Shown: in pieces, positions 16,442 through 25,020 of the stretch
Layout of the letters: the number at the start of each line of letters is the position of its first letter
Position numbering within the stretch: the first letter of the stretch is position 1
From: Paenibacillus herberti
GTDB lineage: Bacteria; Bacillota; Bacilli; Paenibacillales; Paenibacillaceae
Direction: 5' to 3'
DNA length: 43,882 nucleotides
Assembly: GCF_002233675.1 (NCBI RefSeq)
Contig: NZ_NMUQ01000001.1
Coordinates: 1,644,855-1,688,736 of the forward strand
The notes under the pieces: model-generated
The model's database searches: none
What the model was told of the DNA's origin: nothing
What the model saw: only the letters and a program-made list of their open reading frames with translations
Position numbers and translations under genes: made by a program

Positions 16442-17508
16442 ACGGCTGCGCTTTCCTCCGAAGGATAATAATGTTTGTCCGAGCTGTTCTCGCCTATGGC
16501 GAACACCGAGTAGCCGAGAAAGCTAGACCGACCATGGAATACTTCCTGGTAGGCCCCGAACAATCGAGCTTGCTCCGCCCCATCCACTTTCTCGGAAGGT
16601 GAAGGATTCCATGGCTCGCGGGCCGCATACTCTCGAGCAGGGAAACCTAGCTCCGCAAAGTAAAACGGCTTGTCCCAAAGCTCTGCCATCTCTTCTAGCT
16701 CTGCGACAACGTCCTGCTCTCTTGCATTAATCTCTGTCCGGCGCAGCGCTGCGGCAAGCTCATCAACCGTATTCACAGGGCGATCCGTTAACTCAAAATA
16801 AGCCGCCACCGAAATGAAATCAACCTCTCCCCATAGCGGGTTATCCCGCTTGCGTTGGAATTCCACCCGGCTGTCCTCATCCCAAGAGGCCGTATACCAC
16901 CAATTAGTTTTATACGTGATGAGTCCGCTATAACTCCTGCGCGCTTCTTTCAGCAGCCTGATCCATTCCTCACTGTTGTCCTCCATATGAACCAGGTTAG
17001 AAGCAATGATAACGGCCTCCACCCCCATCGGCTCTGCAAGCTCACTTAGCAGAGGTTGCAGTACTTTGACGCTCCAATTTTGGAAAAAAGCTACCCCATC
17101 CCCCGGCGCCCACTTCGTCTCCACTTCGCTGCCCTCAGCAATCCACGGATATGGCTCCAACAGGACGCGTAAACCGCGTGCATGAAGCTTCGGAATGAGC
17201 TCCTTCGCTTTTTCCAGACTGGCTGAATCAAGCTCGAAGTCGCTCGCCGTCAGATCCCCTATGTTCACAGCTACTGGAACGTTGACCGCATTCAGCGACA
17301 ACTGTTTAGCATCTGCTAAAGCTTGCTCAATGGTGTAGTCCGTGGACAAATTGCCAGAGCGGATCTCTCCTTGAAGCAGCGAACGGCGCTCCGGTTCCCT
17401 GTCTGTAGCCCGTTCATTGCCGCTCCACCATACAATGGCGGAAGCGACAACGATTAGGCAGACCGCTTTGAGCGCGGTCCGTTGGAAGTTGGACATGCGG
17501 CCTGCCAT
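16426..17508 (-). CDS. GH113-like glycoside hydrolase with signal anchor, 360 aa
   Basis: Probably an extracytoplasmic hydrolase that trims or releases the polymer made by the adjacent synthase. An N-terminal hydrophobic segment (about 11-28, VCLIVVASAIVWW) anchors or exports it. The TIM-barrel body shows NWWYTASWDEDSRV followed by VDFISVAAYFEL and KPFYFAELGF...REPW, a pattern I associate with GH113 beta-mannanase-like enzymes, where the Glu in FAELG would be catalytic. The ATG at 17508 follows GGAGGGT that overlaps the stop of the BcsB-like gene, so it is the last gene of the operon. In Bacillus subtilis the matching operon has a GH8-like YdaJ, so this is a different hydrolase family in the same role. 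Confidence 0.75.
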   Translation of the reverse strand: MAGRMSNFQRTALKAVCLIVVASAIVWWSGNERATDREPERRSLLQGEIRSGNLSTDYTIEQALADAKQLSLNAVNVPVAVNIGDLTASDFELDSASLEKAKELIPKLHARGLRVLLEPYPWIAEGSEVETKWAPGDGVAFFQNWSVKVLQPLLSELAEPMGVEAVIIASNLVHMEDNSEEWIRLLKEARRSYSGLITYKTNWWYTASWDEDSRVEFQRKRDNPLWGEVDFISVAAYFELTDRPVNTVDELAAALRRTEINAREQDVVAELEEMAELWDKPFYFAELGFPAREYAAREPWNPSPSEKVDGAEQARLFGAYQEVFHGRSSFLGYSVFAIGENSSDKHYYPSEESAAVIRSW

Positions 17509-17522
17509 TAGGCAACCCTCCA

Positions 17523-19703
17523 TTATCTTTTGCGGTATTTTCTCCAAATGAATACGATACCGAGCAGCAGCATTAGTAACATCGTGCCAAGCAGCACGGC
17601 GAATAGTTTGACTTGCCCGGAGCTCAGATTAACTCTCTCCGCAACCGAGTAGCTGTCATCCTCCGCAAAATAATGATGCAACGCTTTTTCCCAGCGGTCA
17701 ACTAAAGTTGCATTGCCGACCAGCCCGGAGCCGTAGCTGCGCTCTTCCACGTATTTCTCTGCTTGAGCTAGACTCTCGGCATTGGGGGCAGTCACGGCCA
17801 AAATTCCGGCCCCATCGCCCGCTGGCGATGAAATCAATTGCACCGATGCCAAGCGGCTGGCGAATTCCGGCAGCAACCTCCTTTTTTCATTACCGACGAA
17901 TCGCTCAAAAGTTGAATCATAACCGAACCAGAGCTCGCTGCTGAGCGAACGCAACAGTTGACTGTCCTGCGCCGTGCTGGCAGCGATCAGATTGAGCCCT
18001 TCCAGCTCAGCCGCTCCCCATGCCTTGTCAGTGCGCACCTGAAGCGAAGCGCTGTTGTCCGTAAGGAAGGAACCGAGCCGAGCAGCCATACGCGCCTGCA
18101 AGCTGAAGTCTTGGTTCGCAGATGGCGCAGGTACGACGAATGCAGCTTCATTCCAGCGACCGTTTTTGACAAAAGGCCAAGGATAATGCTCCAGCAGCAA
18201 CGCCCGCTCATCCTCTGCCGGCAGGCTGATCGTAGAATCAGGCTCGATGTACGCCCAAGGCGTCTGTTCGCCGGGACGAGCGCAGTTGTAGTCGGTCATT
18301 TGCAGGTCAAAAACCACGCTCATCGCCAGGTAGCCGGATTGTGCGGCTTGGCTTGGAATTGGAACTTCCCACACATCCGAATCGGCTGTGCTGGCATCAA
18401 GCTTTTTGCTGCCGGCTGGAATTCCGTTCACATACAAGGTAGCAAGAGACCCGCTGAAATTCAGATTTTTCGCATATTTCAGTTTAAAATTCGCTTTTGC
18501 ACCCGGCAGTACAAGCTTGTTGGAAGGCAGCTTCAAGTCGAAATTCGCTTGCTGGCGAAAAGGGCCTTCGACCTTGAGTCCTTGCGGGAACCCGACCTGA
18601 TTCAACGTCCAGCGCTCCCGAGTTGCATCCTCTGTCGCACGGTTCACATTCGTACCGGACGGTAAAAGAGCCTCGCTGCCTACAAGCTGGCTCACCAGCT
18701 CTGGATTCTGGAGCAGACGAGCGGCCCCATCTAGCGAGGCGTCATCACTGCCGCTGACGATGCCCATGAGCAGCTTGCCCCCCTTCAGCGGCGACAACGC
18801 CCGGAACAACACCGGACCTTGCTCCAACTGAGCCATCATCTCGGAGGGAGCCGCCTTGCGCAGCTCCTCTGGCATGGCGGCAGCAGGACCGACGTAGATC
18901 AGATGATCCCCGCGTCTTGCTCCGCTCGACACCTCGCTGTAAGTGCCCATATGCAGGCCGCTGAGCCCTTCGGCAGCCGAGACGCCAAGCGCAGCGGCAG
19001 TTTGCAATGCGGCCGCAACAACTTCATTGGACGGCATATCCGGCAAAATAATTGAGGTTCCTTTGCCCGTAATATCTCCAGCGTCCGGAACGAATGGGTA
19101 AGGGAATTGGCGAAGCTCAAGAGTCGGCTTTTCGCTGTCATATTGCACTTCGAAGTAAGAACCTTTACGAACCAGCAACCAGTTCTCATCGGAACGATCA
19201 TCGGCGCATAATCCGATCTCGCCCTGCGGATACCCTAGCGAAATTCTCACTTCATTGCTGCCCGCCAGGAGATCCCTTGCCGGAATGGCCAGGTCCAGCT
19301 TGCTGCCGGACTCGCCTACCCGAGACAGCTTCATCGAGTGGAGCGGTTTGCCGTTAACCTCGATCGTCAGCGCCGATGCTTGGGAGAGACTGCTTGCGCG
19401 CAGCTCCAGATGGAGCTTGCCAGAGCGCAGCTGCCAATGCTCACCTAGCGTAAAAAATGCCGATTGAGCCGCATAGTACCCTTGCAGCTTCACATCCTGG
19501 CTGTAGGGAAGCCGGATGCTCTGACCTGCCTTCCCCGTGGACGGCGGCTCTGCAGCTTCAGCTGGCGTTGCCGAAGGCTGCTTAACCGAAGCTGCCGATC
19601 CAACGGGCTGCTGCAAGGCAGACGCGACAGCGGCTGGCACAGCGATGCCCAAGCTGACTCCAAGCAGCATTAACGCCAATGTGGCGGAAATCCATTTTTT
19701 CAT
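17523..19703 (-). CDS. BcsB-like cellulose-synthase-associated protein (YdaN-like), 726 aa
   Basis: BcsB-type proteins sit outside the membrane and guide the polymer made by the partner GT2. A signal peptide (MKKWISATLALMLLGVSLGIAVPAA) and a single C-terminal membrane helix (LFAVLLGTMLLMLLLGIVFIW) with a basic tail frame a large beta-rich ectodomain. Internal motifs such as LYVNGIPAGSKKLD and IIVLPDMPSN-like ILPDMPSNEV fit the BcsB family. The start ATG at 19703 follows GAGGAGG. It follows the synthase by 10 bp and overlaps the hydrolase signal region. No PilZ domain is present here or in the partner, so any c-di-GMP response must come from the GGDEF-like protein. Confidence 0.85.
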   Translation of the reverse strand: MKKWISATLALMLLGVSLGIAVPAAVASALQQPVGSAASVKQPSATPAEAAEPPSTGKAGQSIRLPYSQDVKLQGYYAAQSAFFTLGEHWQLRSGKLHLELRASSLSQASALTIEVNGKPLHSMKLSRVGESGSKLDLAIPARDLLAGSNEVRISLGYPQGEIGLCADDRSDENWLLVRKGSYFEVQYDSEKPTLELRQFPYPFVPDAGDITGKGTSIILPDMPSNEVVAAALQTAAALGVSAAEGLSGLHMGTYSEVSSGARRGDHLIYVGPAAAMPEELRKAAPSEMMAQLEQGPVLFRALSPLKGGKLLMGIVSGSDDASLDGAARLLQNPELVSQLVGSEALLPSGTNVNRATEDATRERWTLNQVGFPQGLKVEGPFRQQANFDLKLPSNKLVLPGAKANFKLKYAKNLNFSGSLATLYVNGIPAGSKKLDASTADSDVWEVPIPSQAAQSGYLAMSVVFDLQMTDYNCARPGEQTPWAYIEPDSTISLPAEDERALLLEHYPWPFVKNGRWNEAAFVVPAPSANQDFSLQARMAARLGSFLTDNSASLQVRTDKAWGAAELEGLNLIAASTAQDSQLLRSLSSELWFGYDSTFERFVGNEKRRLLPEFASRLASVQLISSPAGDGAGILAVTAPNAESLAQAEKYVEERSYGSGLVGNATLVDRWEKALHHYFAEDDSYSVAERVNLSSGQVKLFAVLLGTMLLMLLLGIVFIWRKYRKR

Positions 19704-19713
19704 AACATCCTCC

Positions 19714-20976
19714 TCAGAACCGTTCCGTCTTGTACCATCTTGCTTCCCGTCGGAGAATGGCATCGCGGATAAATTGGTAAAACCCGTTGACGGCAACGAT
19801 CAGCCACAGCTGGCAATAGGTGAAATACATAATCGCGACCAGCCCGATATTACGAGGCCGACTTTGGCCCTTTTCCATGCTGAGAGCAATCGCCATTTCC
19901 AGCACAAACACGAGGAAAGCCATCATCCAGAGCAACACGGTGTTGCCGGCGATGTTGTACTCGATCAGTCCGAGGATGCCGAGAATGAAGATCGCGTCGG
20001 AGAGCACCGCCGAGCTTAGAAACAGGAAATAAACTGAGCAGAAATAGATCAAATCAAAGCGGATATACTTGGATTCGCGAGAAAAGAGCAGTCGGATATT
20101 TTTCAGCAGTACATAAACGTTGCCCTTAACCCAGCGGCTGCGCTGCTTCATCCACACGGGAATTGTCTCCGGCTCTTGCTCCCAGGTGACCGACAGAGGC
20201 ATGTACTGGATCTTATAGCCAAAACGGTAAATCCGGAAGCTGATCTCGGTATCCTCGGCAATCGCCCGTGTATCCCATCCTCCCATACGCTCGATCAGGC
20301 TGCGACGCACGACAAAGTTTGTCCCCGGTATCGTGCACAGCCCGAACAGCTGCCAGCGGCCGGCCTGTACCATCCATTGAAAGCCCAGCGTCTCAATGTT
20401 AATGAATTGTGTGAGCCAGTTTTTGCTGCTGTTGCGGGTGCGGAACTTGCCGATGACAGCTCCAAGACGGTCGTTGCGACATAATGTATGGACCAAAATT
20501 TTCAGCGCGGAGCGCTCCGGTGTATTGTCAGCGTCATAAACGGCCAAAATTTCACCTTTGCTGATTGCATAACCGTTGTTGAGCGCCCCGGACTTGCCTT
20601 TGCCGCCTGTGACGGCGTCGGTCGTCAGGACACGAAGATTGATTTCCGGGCGGCTGCGCTGCAGCTCGGCCAGGATCTCGCCTGTACCGTCGCTGGAATT
20701 GTCGTTGATGACGATAATTTCCAGCTTGTCCGAGGGATAATCAAGCTGCATGATGGCGCTGACGGTTTGCCCGATTACTTTTTCCTCGTTGTGAGCAGGA
20801 ATTAGCACGGATACCGATGGATACTCCTCCAACGGCTCTTCCACTCTCATGGTCAATGTTTTCAGATAATACCTGTAGCCGCCAAAAGTCAGTACAATAT
20901 TGATCAGCAGCATGAGCCAAATACAGATCATGCAGTATAAAAATAAGTAGTCCACGAGGCCAAGCTGCTGCTCCAT
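19714..20976 (-). CDS. family 2 glycosyltransferase, cellulose-synthase-like (YdaM-like), 420 aa
   Basis: Processive membrane glycosyltransferase that builds and extrudes the polysaccharide. One N-terminal helix (about 10-32) precedes the GT-A domain with VLIPAHNEE, NDNSSDGT, the D-x-D motif YDAD (147-150), the base region AEDTE (about 240-244) and QRSRW (278-282); three or four helices follow. It is shorter than BcsA and lacks a PilZ domain. The ATG at 20976 follows GAGGTG only 4 bp after the previous stop. The sugar is not deducible; poly-GlcNAc, cellulose-like and ManNAc-Gal polymers are known for relatives. Confidence 0.9.
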   Translation of the reverse strand: MEQQLGLVDYLFLYCMICIWLMLLINIVLTFGGYRYYLKTLTMRVEEPLEEYPSVSVLIPAHNEEKVIGQTVSAIMQLDYPSDKLEIIVINDNSSDGTGEILAELQRSRPEINLRVLTTDAVTGGKGKSGALNNGYAISKGEILAVYDADNTPERSALKILVHTLCRNDRLGAVIGKFRTRNSSKNWLTQFINIETLGFQWMVQAGRWQLFGLCTIPGTNFVVRRSLIERMGGWDTRAIAEDTEISFRIYRFGYKIQYMPLSVTWEQEPETIPVWMKQRSRWVKGNVYVLLKNIRLLFSRESKYIRFDLIYFCSVYFLFLSSAVLSDAIFILGILGLIEYNIAGNTVLLWMMAFLVFVLEMAIALSMEKGQSRPRNIGLVAIMYFTYCQLWLIVAVNGFYQFIRDAILRREARWYKTERF

Positions 20977-20980
20977 CGGT

Positions 20981-22477
20981 TCACCTCATATGTTTTCTGC
21001 GATTGATTTGGCGACCGACGACAAAAGCCGCGACGAAAAAGCTTACAACAAGAACGGATATGACAAACAATACCGACATCGTCATCTTGATGCCTTTGTT
21101 GACGACGGTCAGGCCGTCGTCGGACGCCCCATTGGGCTGCTCCGGCTGCGGGGCGGGTTGCTCTGCGGCAGGCGGAGGCTGCCAAACAGCAGGAACGCCG
21201 TTGAGGCTGAACTCGCCTTGCTGCCGAAAAAGTTGCTGGCCGTCCCATGACGTTGAGCTGTCGGAATAAGCCGGATCAGCGAAGGCCGCGCCAGCTCGCA
21301 GCTCCGCCTCCACCGCCTGCTGGAACGCTTCCAGAGGAAGGGAAGCATCAACTGCCGACACCCGCGAAGAAGCTGCAGGAAGCAGGCTGCCGCCGATTGT
21401 GCCCGCCTCCTCGGCCAGCGGCACATAACTGCCTCTCCACCTTGCGCCAGACTCCGTATCACGCGAATAAGCTTTCCACTCGGAATTCTCGACGAATAGG
21501 TCGCTAAGCTTCAATACCTCGTTCCAGTCCGCATCGAACAGCAGATCAGGCGGGCCGGATAATCCGGCGGGATAAACACCTTGCTGCACATAGGAGACCC
21601 AGGCTCGTCCGGTGAGTTGCTCCGGCTCTGTCGTGTCCGTAACACCGCTCACCTCGAACCCTGACTCGAACGCCTCCCACTCATCAGGCGCGTTCCAGCC
21701 GCCAAGCGTGCCAAGCAGCGCCGCCCCTCCATATCCTTGAAGCTCCCGGAGCGCCTCGAAGTAGCCGGTCATTGATTTCATCTCTGTATTAACAAAAATC
21801 GGCCGCAGTTCCATCCAGAACGGGAATCCGCGATCTCTCAGCCACTCGCCTTTACGGAGAAGCTCCTCTTGGTCAAGAAAAGGACTGATCCCGGTCAGGA
21901 TTAAATAAGCTGGAGCTACCTTCCCTGAAGTGTCCAGCATGTTGCTCAACTGCTCGGCTGCGCCGGCAAGGCCGCCTTCCGAAGACAGGAGCTCCAGCCG
22001 CTGGCCGCTCTCTTCCACGCCCGCTGCTAACTCCTTCACAAAAGGCTCCTCTTCTTCACCTGCCACAACGACCAACTCCGCTTCGCGCAGCTGTTGCTCG
22101 CTCTGGTCGCCGCCTCGTACCAAGCTTACCGACTGATACGTGCCGCGCAGCATCCGATAAAGCTCCATCAGCCGCTCCCGGCCTTCTTGGCTATGCCATT
22201 CCTTGCCGTAAACGAGCAGCGCTGAGCTGCCGCCATCCTGGCTCTTGGAAGCCGCGTCTCCAGCAACGGAGCCGGGACCAGATTTGCCGCCGGATTCATT
22301 CGAACTGTTCGAGATCGCGCCGCTGGCGACCGGGCCGGGGCCAGCATTACTGCCGGATCCCGGCGAGGCTGCATCAGGCTTGATGACGGAATAGGCGGCT
22401 GCCGGGGCAACCGTCACCAGCAGCAAACCGCTGAGCAGGATGCCGATGGCAGCTAAGCGCGTCACAGCTTTAAACAT
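20981..22477 (-). CDS. DUF2334-like exported protein (YdaL-like), 498 aa
   Basis: A signal-like N terminus (MFKAVTRLAAIGILLSGLLLVTVAPAAA) and a C-terminal helix (MTMSVLFVISVLVVSFFVAAFVV) place it across the membrane facing out. The core (about 150-330) has ILTGISPFLDQEELLRKGEWLRDRGFPFWMELRPIFVNT, shortened here as ISPFLDQEELL...RGFPFW, matching the polysaccharide-deacetylase-like DUF2334 family. A Gly/Ser/Pro-rich linker follows the signal. The ATG at 22477 overlaps the stop of the GGDEF-like gene (ATGTTTAA). By position it corresponds to YdaL; a deacetylase or other polymer-modifying role is plausible but the usual metal ligands are not obvious to me. Confidence 0.7.
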   Translation of the reverse strand: MFKAVTRLAAIGILLSGLLLVTVAPAAAYSVIKPDAASPGSGSNAGPGPVASGAISNSSNESGGKSGPGSVAGDAASKSQDGGSSALLVYGKEWHSQEGRERLMELYRMLRGTYQSVSLVRGGDQSEQQLREAELVVVAGEEEEPFVKELAAGVEESGQRLELLSSEGGLAGAAEQLSNMLDTSGKVAPAYLILTGISPFLDQEELLRKGEWLRDRGFPFWMELRPIFVNTEMKSMTGYFEALRELQGYGGAALLGTLGGWNAPDEWEAFESGFEVSGVTDTTEPEQLTGRAWVSYVQQGVYPAGLSGPPDLLFDADWNEVLKLSDLFVENSEWKAYSRDTESGARWRGSYVPLAEEAGTIGGSLLPAASSRVSAVDASLPLEAFQQAVEAELRAGAAFADPAYSDSSTSWDGQQLFRQQGEFSLNGVPAVWQPPPAAEQPAPQPEQPNGASDDGLTVVNKGIKMTMSVLFVISVLVVSFFVAAFVVGRQINRRKHMR

Positions 22478-23312
22478 CGAATTCCATATCCTTTTCGGCA
22501 GCTCGTCTGAGCGACAGAGCATCCGGATTTTCCTCCGGGTCATAGGCGGTTATACCGATGCGCATATCCAGCCTCACTGTCACCACTTTAGCCGCCCGTT
22601 GCAAATCGTATTCATAAATATTTTCCTTAATCCGGTTCTTGACCACATGAGCGCCGTCCGGATTGCCGAGCAGCAGCAAGGCAAACGTGCGGCCGTCTTC
22701 AAGGATGTAGCCGGAATCCTCATTGCGGGTGCTCTCTCCGAGCCGCTTGCCGATCCAGGCGACAACATCCTTCATCGCTTCATTGCCGACAATGCCGCGA
22801 ATATCGTCATAGTAATCCAGACGCACGAGCATCACGCTGAGCGGGAGTTCGTATCTTTTCGAAAGACTGATATACTGCCCCAGCACCGCATAGAAAACGC
22901 GCGCATTTTCCAGTCCTGTATTCTCGTCGATCGTGACATAGTCGGAATAGCGTTCTCGCATCCGCAAGTTCTCCTTCTGGATTGTGCGGATCAGATTGCC
23001 GATAAAAGCCGTTATGACCGCGATTAAAGGCAGCAGCACCAGCCAGTAATAAACATGTGACTCTATGCCTTCGCCCAGCATAACGCTGCCGTACATGACA
23101 TAGCTGCCATAGAAAAAAATACAGACGGCCGAGGCGCAAAGCGCAATCATCAAGCCGGTCAAATACGAAAGAACAGCGATCGCAAACATCGCGCTCAGCA
23201 GCAAAGTATTTTCCAAATAGTTATCCTTCGGGAGAAGGACGAACCAGTTGACCACCCCATAGGTCAGGATGGCAAGGACGATGATCCAGATGTCGAGCTT
23301 TTTGACTTCCAC
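22470..23312 (-). CDS. membrane protein with degenerate GGDEF domain keeping the RxxD site (YdaK-like), 280 aa
   Basis: Four membrane helices (about 8-28, 36-56, 58-80, 86-108) precede a GGDEF-like domain (about 125-280). The signature GGDEF is replaced by EDGRTF (about 205-210), so it should not make c-di-GMP. An RxxD motif (RNED, 196-199) stands 5-6 residues before it, exactly where the c-di-GMP inhibitory I-site sits. That combination marks a c-di-GMP receptor, as known for Bacillus subtilis YdaK. GTG start at 23312; SD-like GGGA precedes it and the gene overlaps the previous one by 49 nt, implying coupled translation. It likely turns on the adjacent synthase when c-di-GMP is high. Confidence 0.82.
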   Translation of the reverse strand: MEVKKLDIWIIVLAILTYGVVNWFVLLPKDNYLENTLLLSAMFAIAVLSYLTGLMIALCASAVCIFFYGSYVMYGSVMLGEGIESHVYYWLVLLPLIAVITAFIGNLIRTIQKENLRMRERYSDYVTIDENTGLENARVFYAVLGQYISLSKRYELPLSVMLVRLDYYDDIRGIVGNEAMKDVVAWIGKRLGESTRNEDSGYILEDGRTFALLLLGNPDGAHVVKNRIKENIYEYDLQRAAKVVTVRLDMRIGITAYDPEENPDALSLRRAAEKDMEFDV

Positions 23313-24790
23313 GGTTGATTCCCTGCCTTCCTGCGGAGCTTGAGCTTAAGATTGAGACTATTCAACGCATATACAACCATGATCCCGAACATTAGATCAA
23401 AACAGACATCATACAGAAATAAATGTTTAGCCAAATCAGCATCGCCTGCACCGAGAAAGGAGACACCAAGCTGTGATAGGCCAATCAAGCCGGGCAGCGC
23501 CAGCGCCTCCAGTCGGAAGCGGTCACCCGTTCTGCCCCCCCGCCAGGCAGCCACGTAATGATAAACAAGTCCACCATAAAAGATGAAATAGAACAGCACG
23601 ATAAAGCGGAAGCTGCCAGGGAATAAATGGGGCTTGATGCTGCTCCAGAAGGAGAAATAGCTCGTTTTGGCCCCGAACTCCTTACCGACGCTTTGCTCGT
23701 AATTGCCCATCGCCTGCGGACGAATATAATAAGCTTGGCTTGCCGCCTGATTGAGCTTTTGGAGCGCCCGGTCAGCATGCAGCACATAATAACGCATAAT
23801 CGAGAGGTAGCCGAACTTCGAATAGAACTCCTCTTGCATTAGCTCGGACTCCACTGGCTCTAACTTGTATTTGTCATAGTAGGTCGTGCCCGCCAGCACG
23901 GAAAATTTCGGGTCGAGCCCAAGCTCCTCCAGATCTCGCTCCGGATTTAGCGAGCCCTCCAAAATGCCGCGCGTGACAGCATGGTATTGGTTGATATGCT
24001 TGATATCATCCGTCATGAGCACATACGTCAGGATGCTTACAAGCGCAATTACAACCGAGCCGCCGAGCGCCAGCCGGCGCATGCGCACCGGACGATAGAG
24101 AAAAGCTAACCGGACGCCAAGCAGCGCCAGCAGCAGTCCGGATGGAGCATTTTGCTGCTTCGCAGCCGCAAACAACGAAGCTGCCACAACCCAGGTCACA
24201 AGCAGCCGGACAGACCCCTTCTCCAGATCAGGCAAGCGCATCAGCAGCGCCATCGTCAGCAACAACGCCACATAGGAAGCCGGCTCCCCATAAAAGGAAT
24301 TGAAGTACGCGATGTAGCCCGAATCGGCAAAAAATACAATGGCCAGCGCTGCTGCGCCGCAAGCAGCCAGCGCCGGCATACGCTCCGCCGCCTGCCGGAC
24401 AATTAGATAGATGGCCGCCAGGAACATCAGCGTGTAGATAACAGCCAAAACTCGCAGGTCGAACCGATTGTCTCCTGTAAACAGCAGATCAAGTCCGATT
24501 GCGCCACGGATAAAAAGAGACAAGGATGAGATGAACGTCGCGCCGGCTTCGTATGGATATTCTCGTATGCCATACTCGCGATTGAAGTAGCCGAAATGGC
24601 GATCCTCATACGTATCATTCAAATAGTACAAGCCCGGATTGTGAATTTCGCGGAAAAAGTCTCCATTGTCTGCCATTCCGAGGTATGGCTTCACGAATAA
24701 CGCCACGATGACGACAAGCGCCGCAGCTAACACAGCCACGGCCGCGATAATTGATGCGGGCTTTACATTGTTTTTCAAACGGCCATGCAA
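23264..24790 (-). CDS. polytopic GT-C-like membrane protein, WsfD-like, 508 aa
   Basis: About ten hydrophobic segments and an early extracellular acidic motif ADNGDFFR suggest a GT-C type sugar transferase or related membrane enzyme of the WsfD kind. A TTG at 24790, 8 nt after GGGAGGAG, is the best start; no ATG lies near, and the longer TTG frame lacks a ribosome site. It is the first gene of the exopolysaccharide operon. Bacillus subtilis ydaJKLMN has no such gene, so it may add a sugar or build the repeat. The family assignment is from memory of motif style, so treat it as tentative. Confidence 0.6.
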   Translation of the reverse strand: MHGRLKNNVKPASIIAAVAVLAAALVVIVALFVKPYLGMADNGDFFREIHNPGLYYLNDTYEDRHFGYFNREYGIREYPYEAGATFISSLSLFIRGAIGLDLLFTGDNRFDLRVLAVIYTLMFLAAIYLIVRQAAERMPALAACGAAALAIVFFADSGYIAYFNSFYGEPASYVALLLTMALLMRLPDLEKGSVRLLVTWVVAASLFAAAKQQNAPSGLLLALLGVRLAFLYRPVRMRRLALGGSVVIALVSILTYVLMTDDIKHINQYHAVTRGILEGSLNPERDLEELGLDPKFSVLAGTTYYDKYKLEPVESELMQEEFYSKFGYLSIMRYYVLHADRALQKLNQAASQAYYIRPQAMGNYEQSVGKEFGAKTSYFSFWSSIKPHLFPGSFRFIVLFYFIFYGGLVYHYVAAWRGGRTGDRFRLEALALPGLIGLSQLGVSFLGAGDADLAKHLFLYDVCFDLMFGIMVVYALNSLNLKLKLRRKAGNQPWKSKSSTSGSSSLPS

Positions 24791-25020
24791 TCCATGCTCC
24801 TCCCGACTCTTTTGAAATTGCGTCAATAAGTCACTTAATTCCGTACCCTATATTAACGCGAGTGCACCACATTTGGATCATTCATTATCTATCTCAGCAC
24901 AAAACAGGTCTTCCGGACAAGGCAAAAGACCCGTTTTCCAAAATGTACATCCACTGCCAGTACTAGACGGTCAATAGCAGCCATATATCCGATACATAGG
25001 ACCAGGAGGTGTTATGGACT
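24791..25020. promoter_or_regulatory. divergent intergenic region between exopolysaccharide operon and CobW gene
   Basis: Contains an imperfect hairpin, AAAACAGGTCTT with AAGACCCGTTTT at about 24900-24938, with short A/T tails. Both flanking genes point away, so both promoters must lie here, but I find no strong sigma-A match on the minus strand. No c-di-GMP riboswitch consensus is visible. The hairpin could be a weak terminator or a leader structure. Confidence 0.35.

Noticed and set aside
24900-24938. c-di-GMP riboswitch before the exopolysaccharide operon
   Set aside because: Only an imperfect hairpin is present; the conserved riboswitch core sequences are absent.
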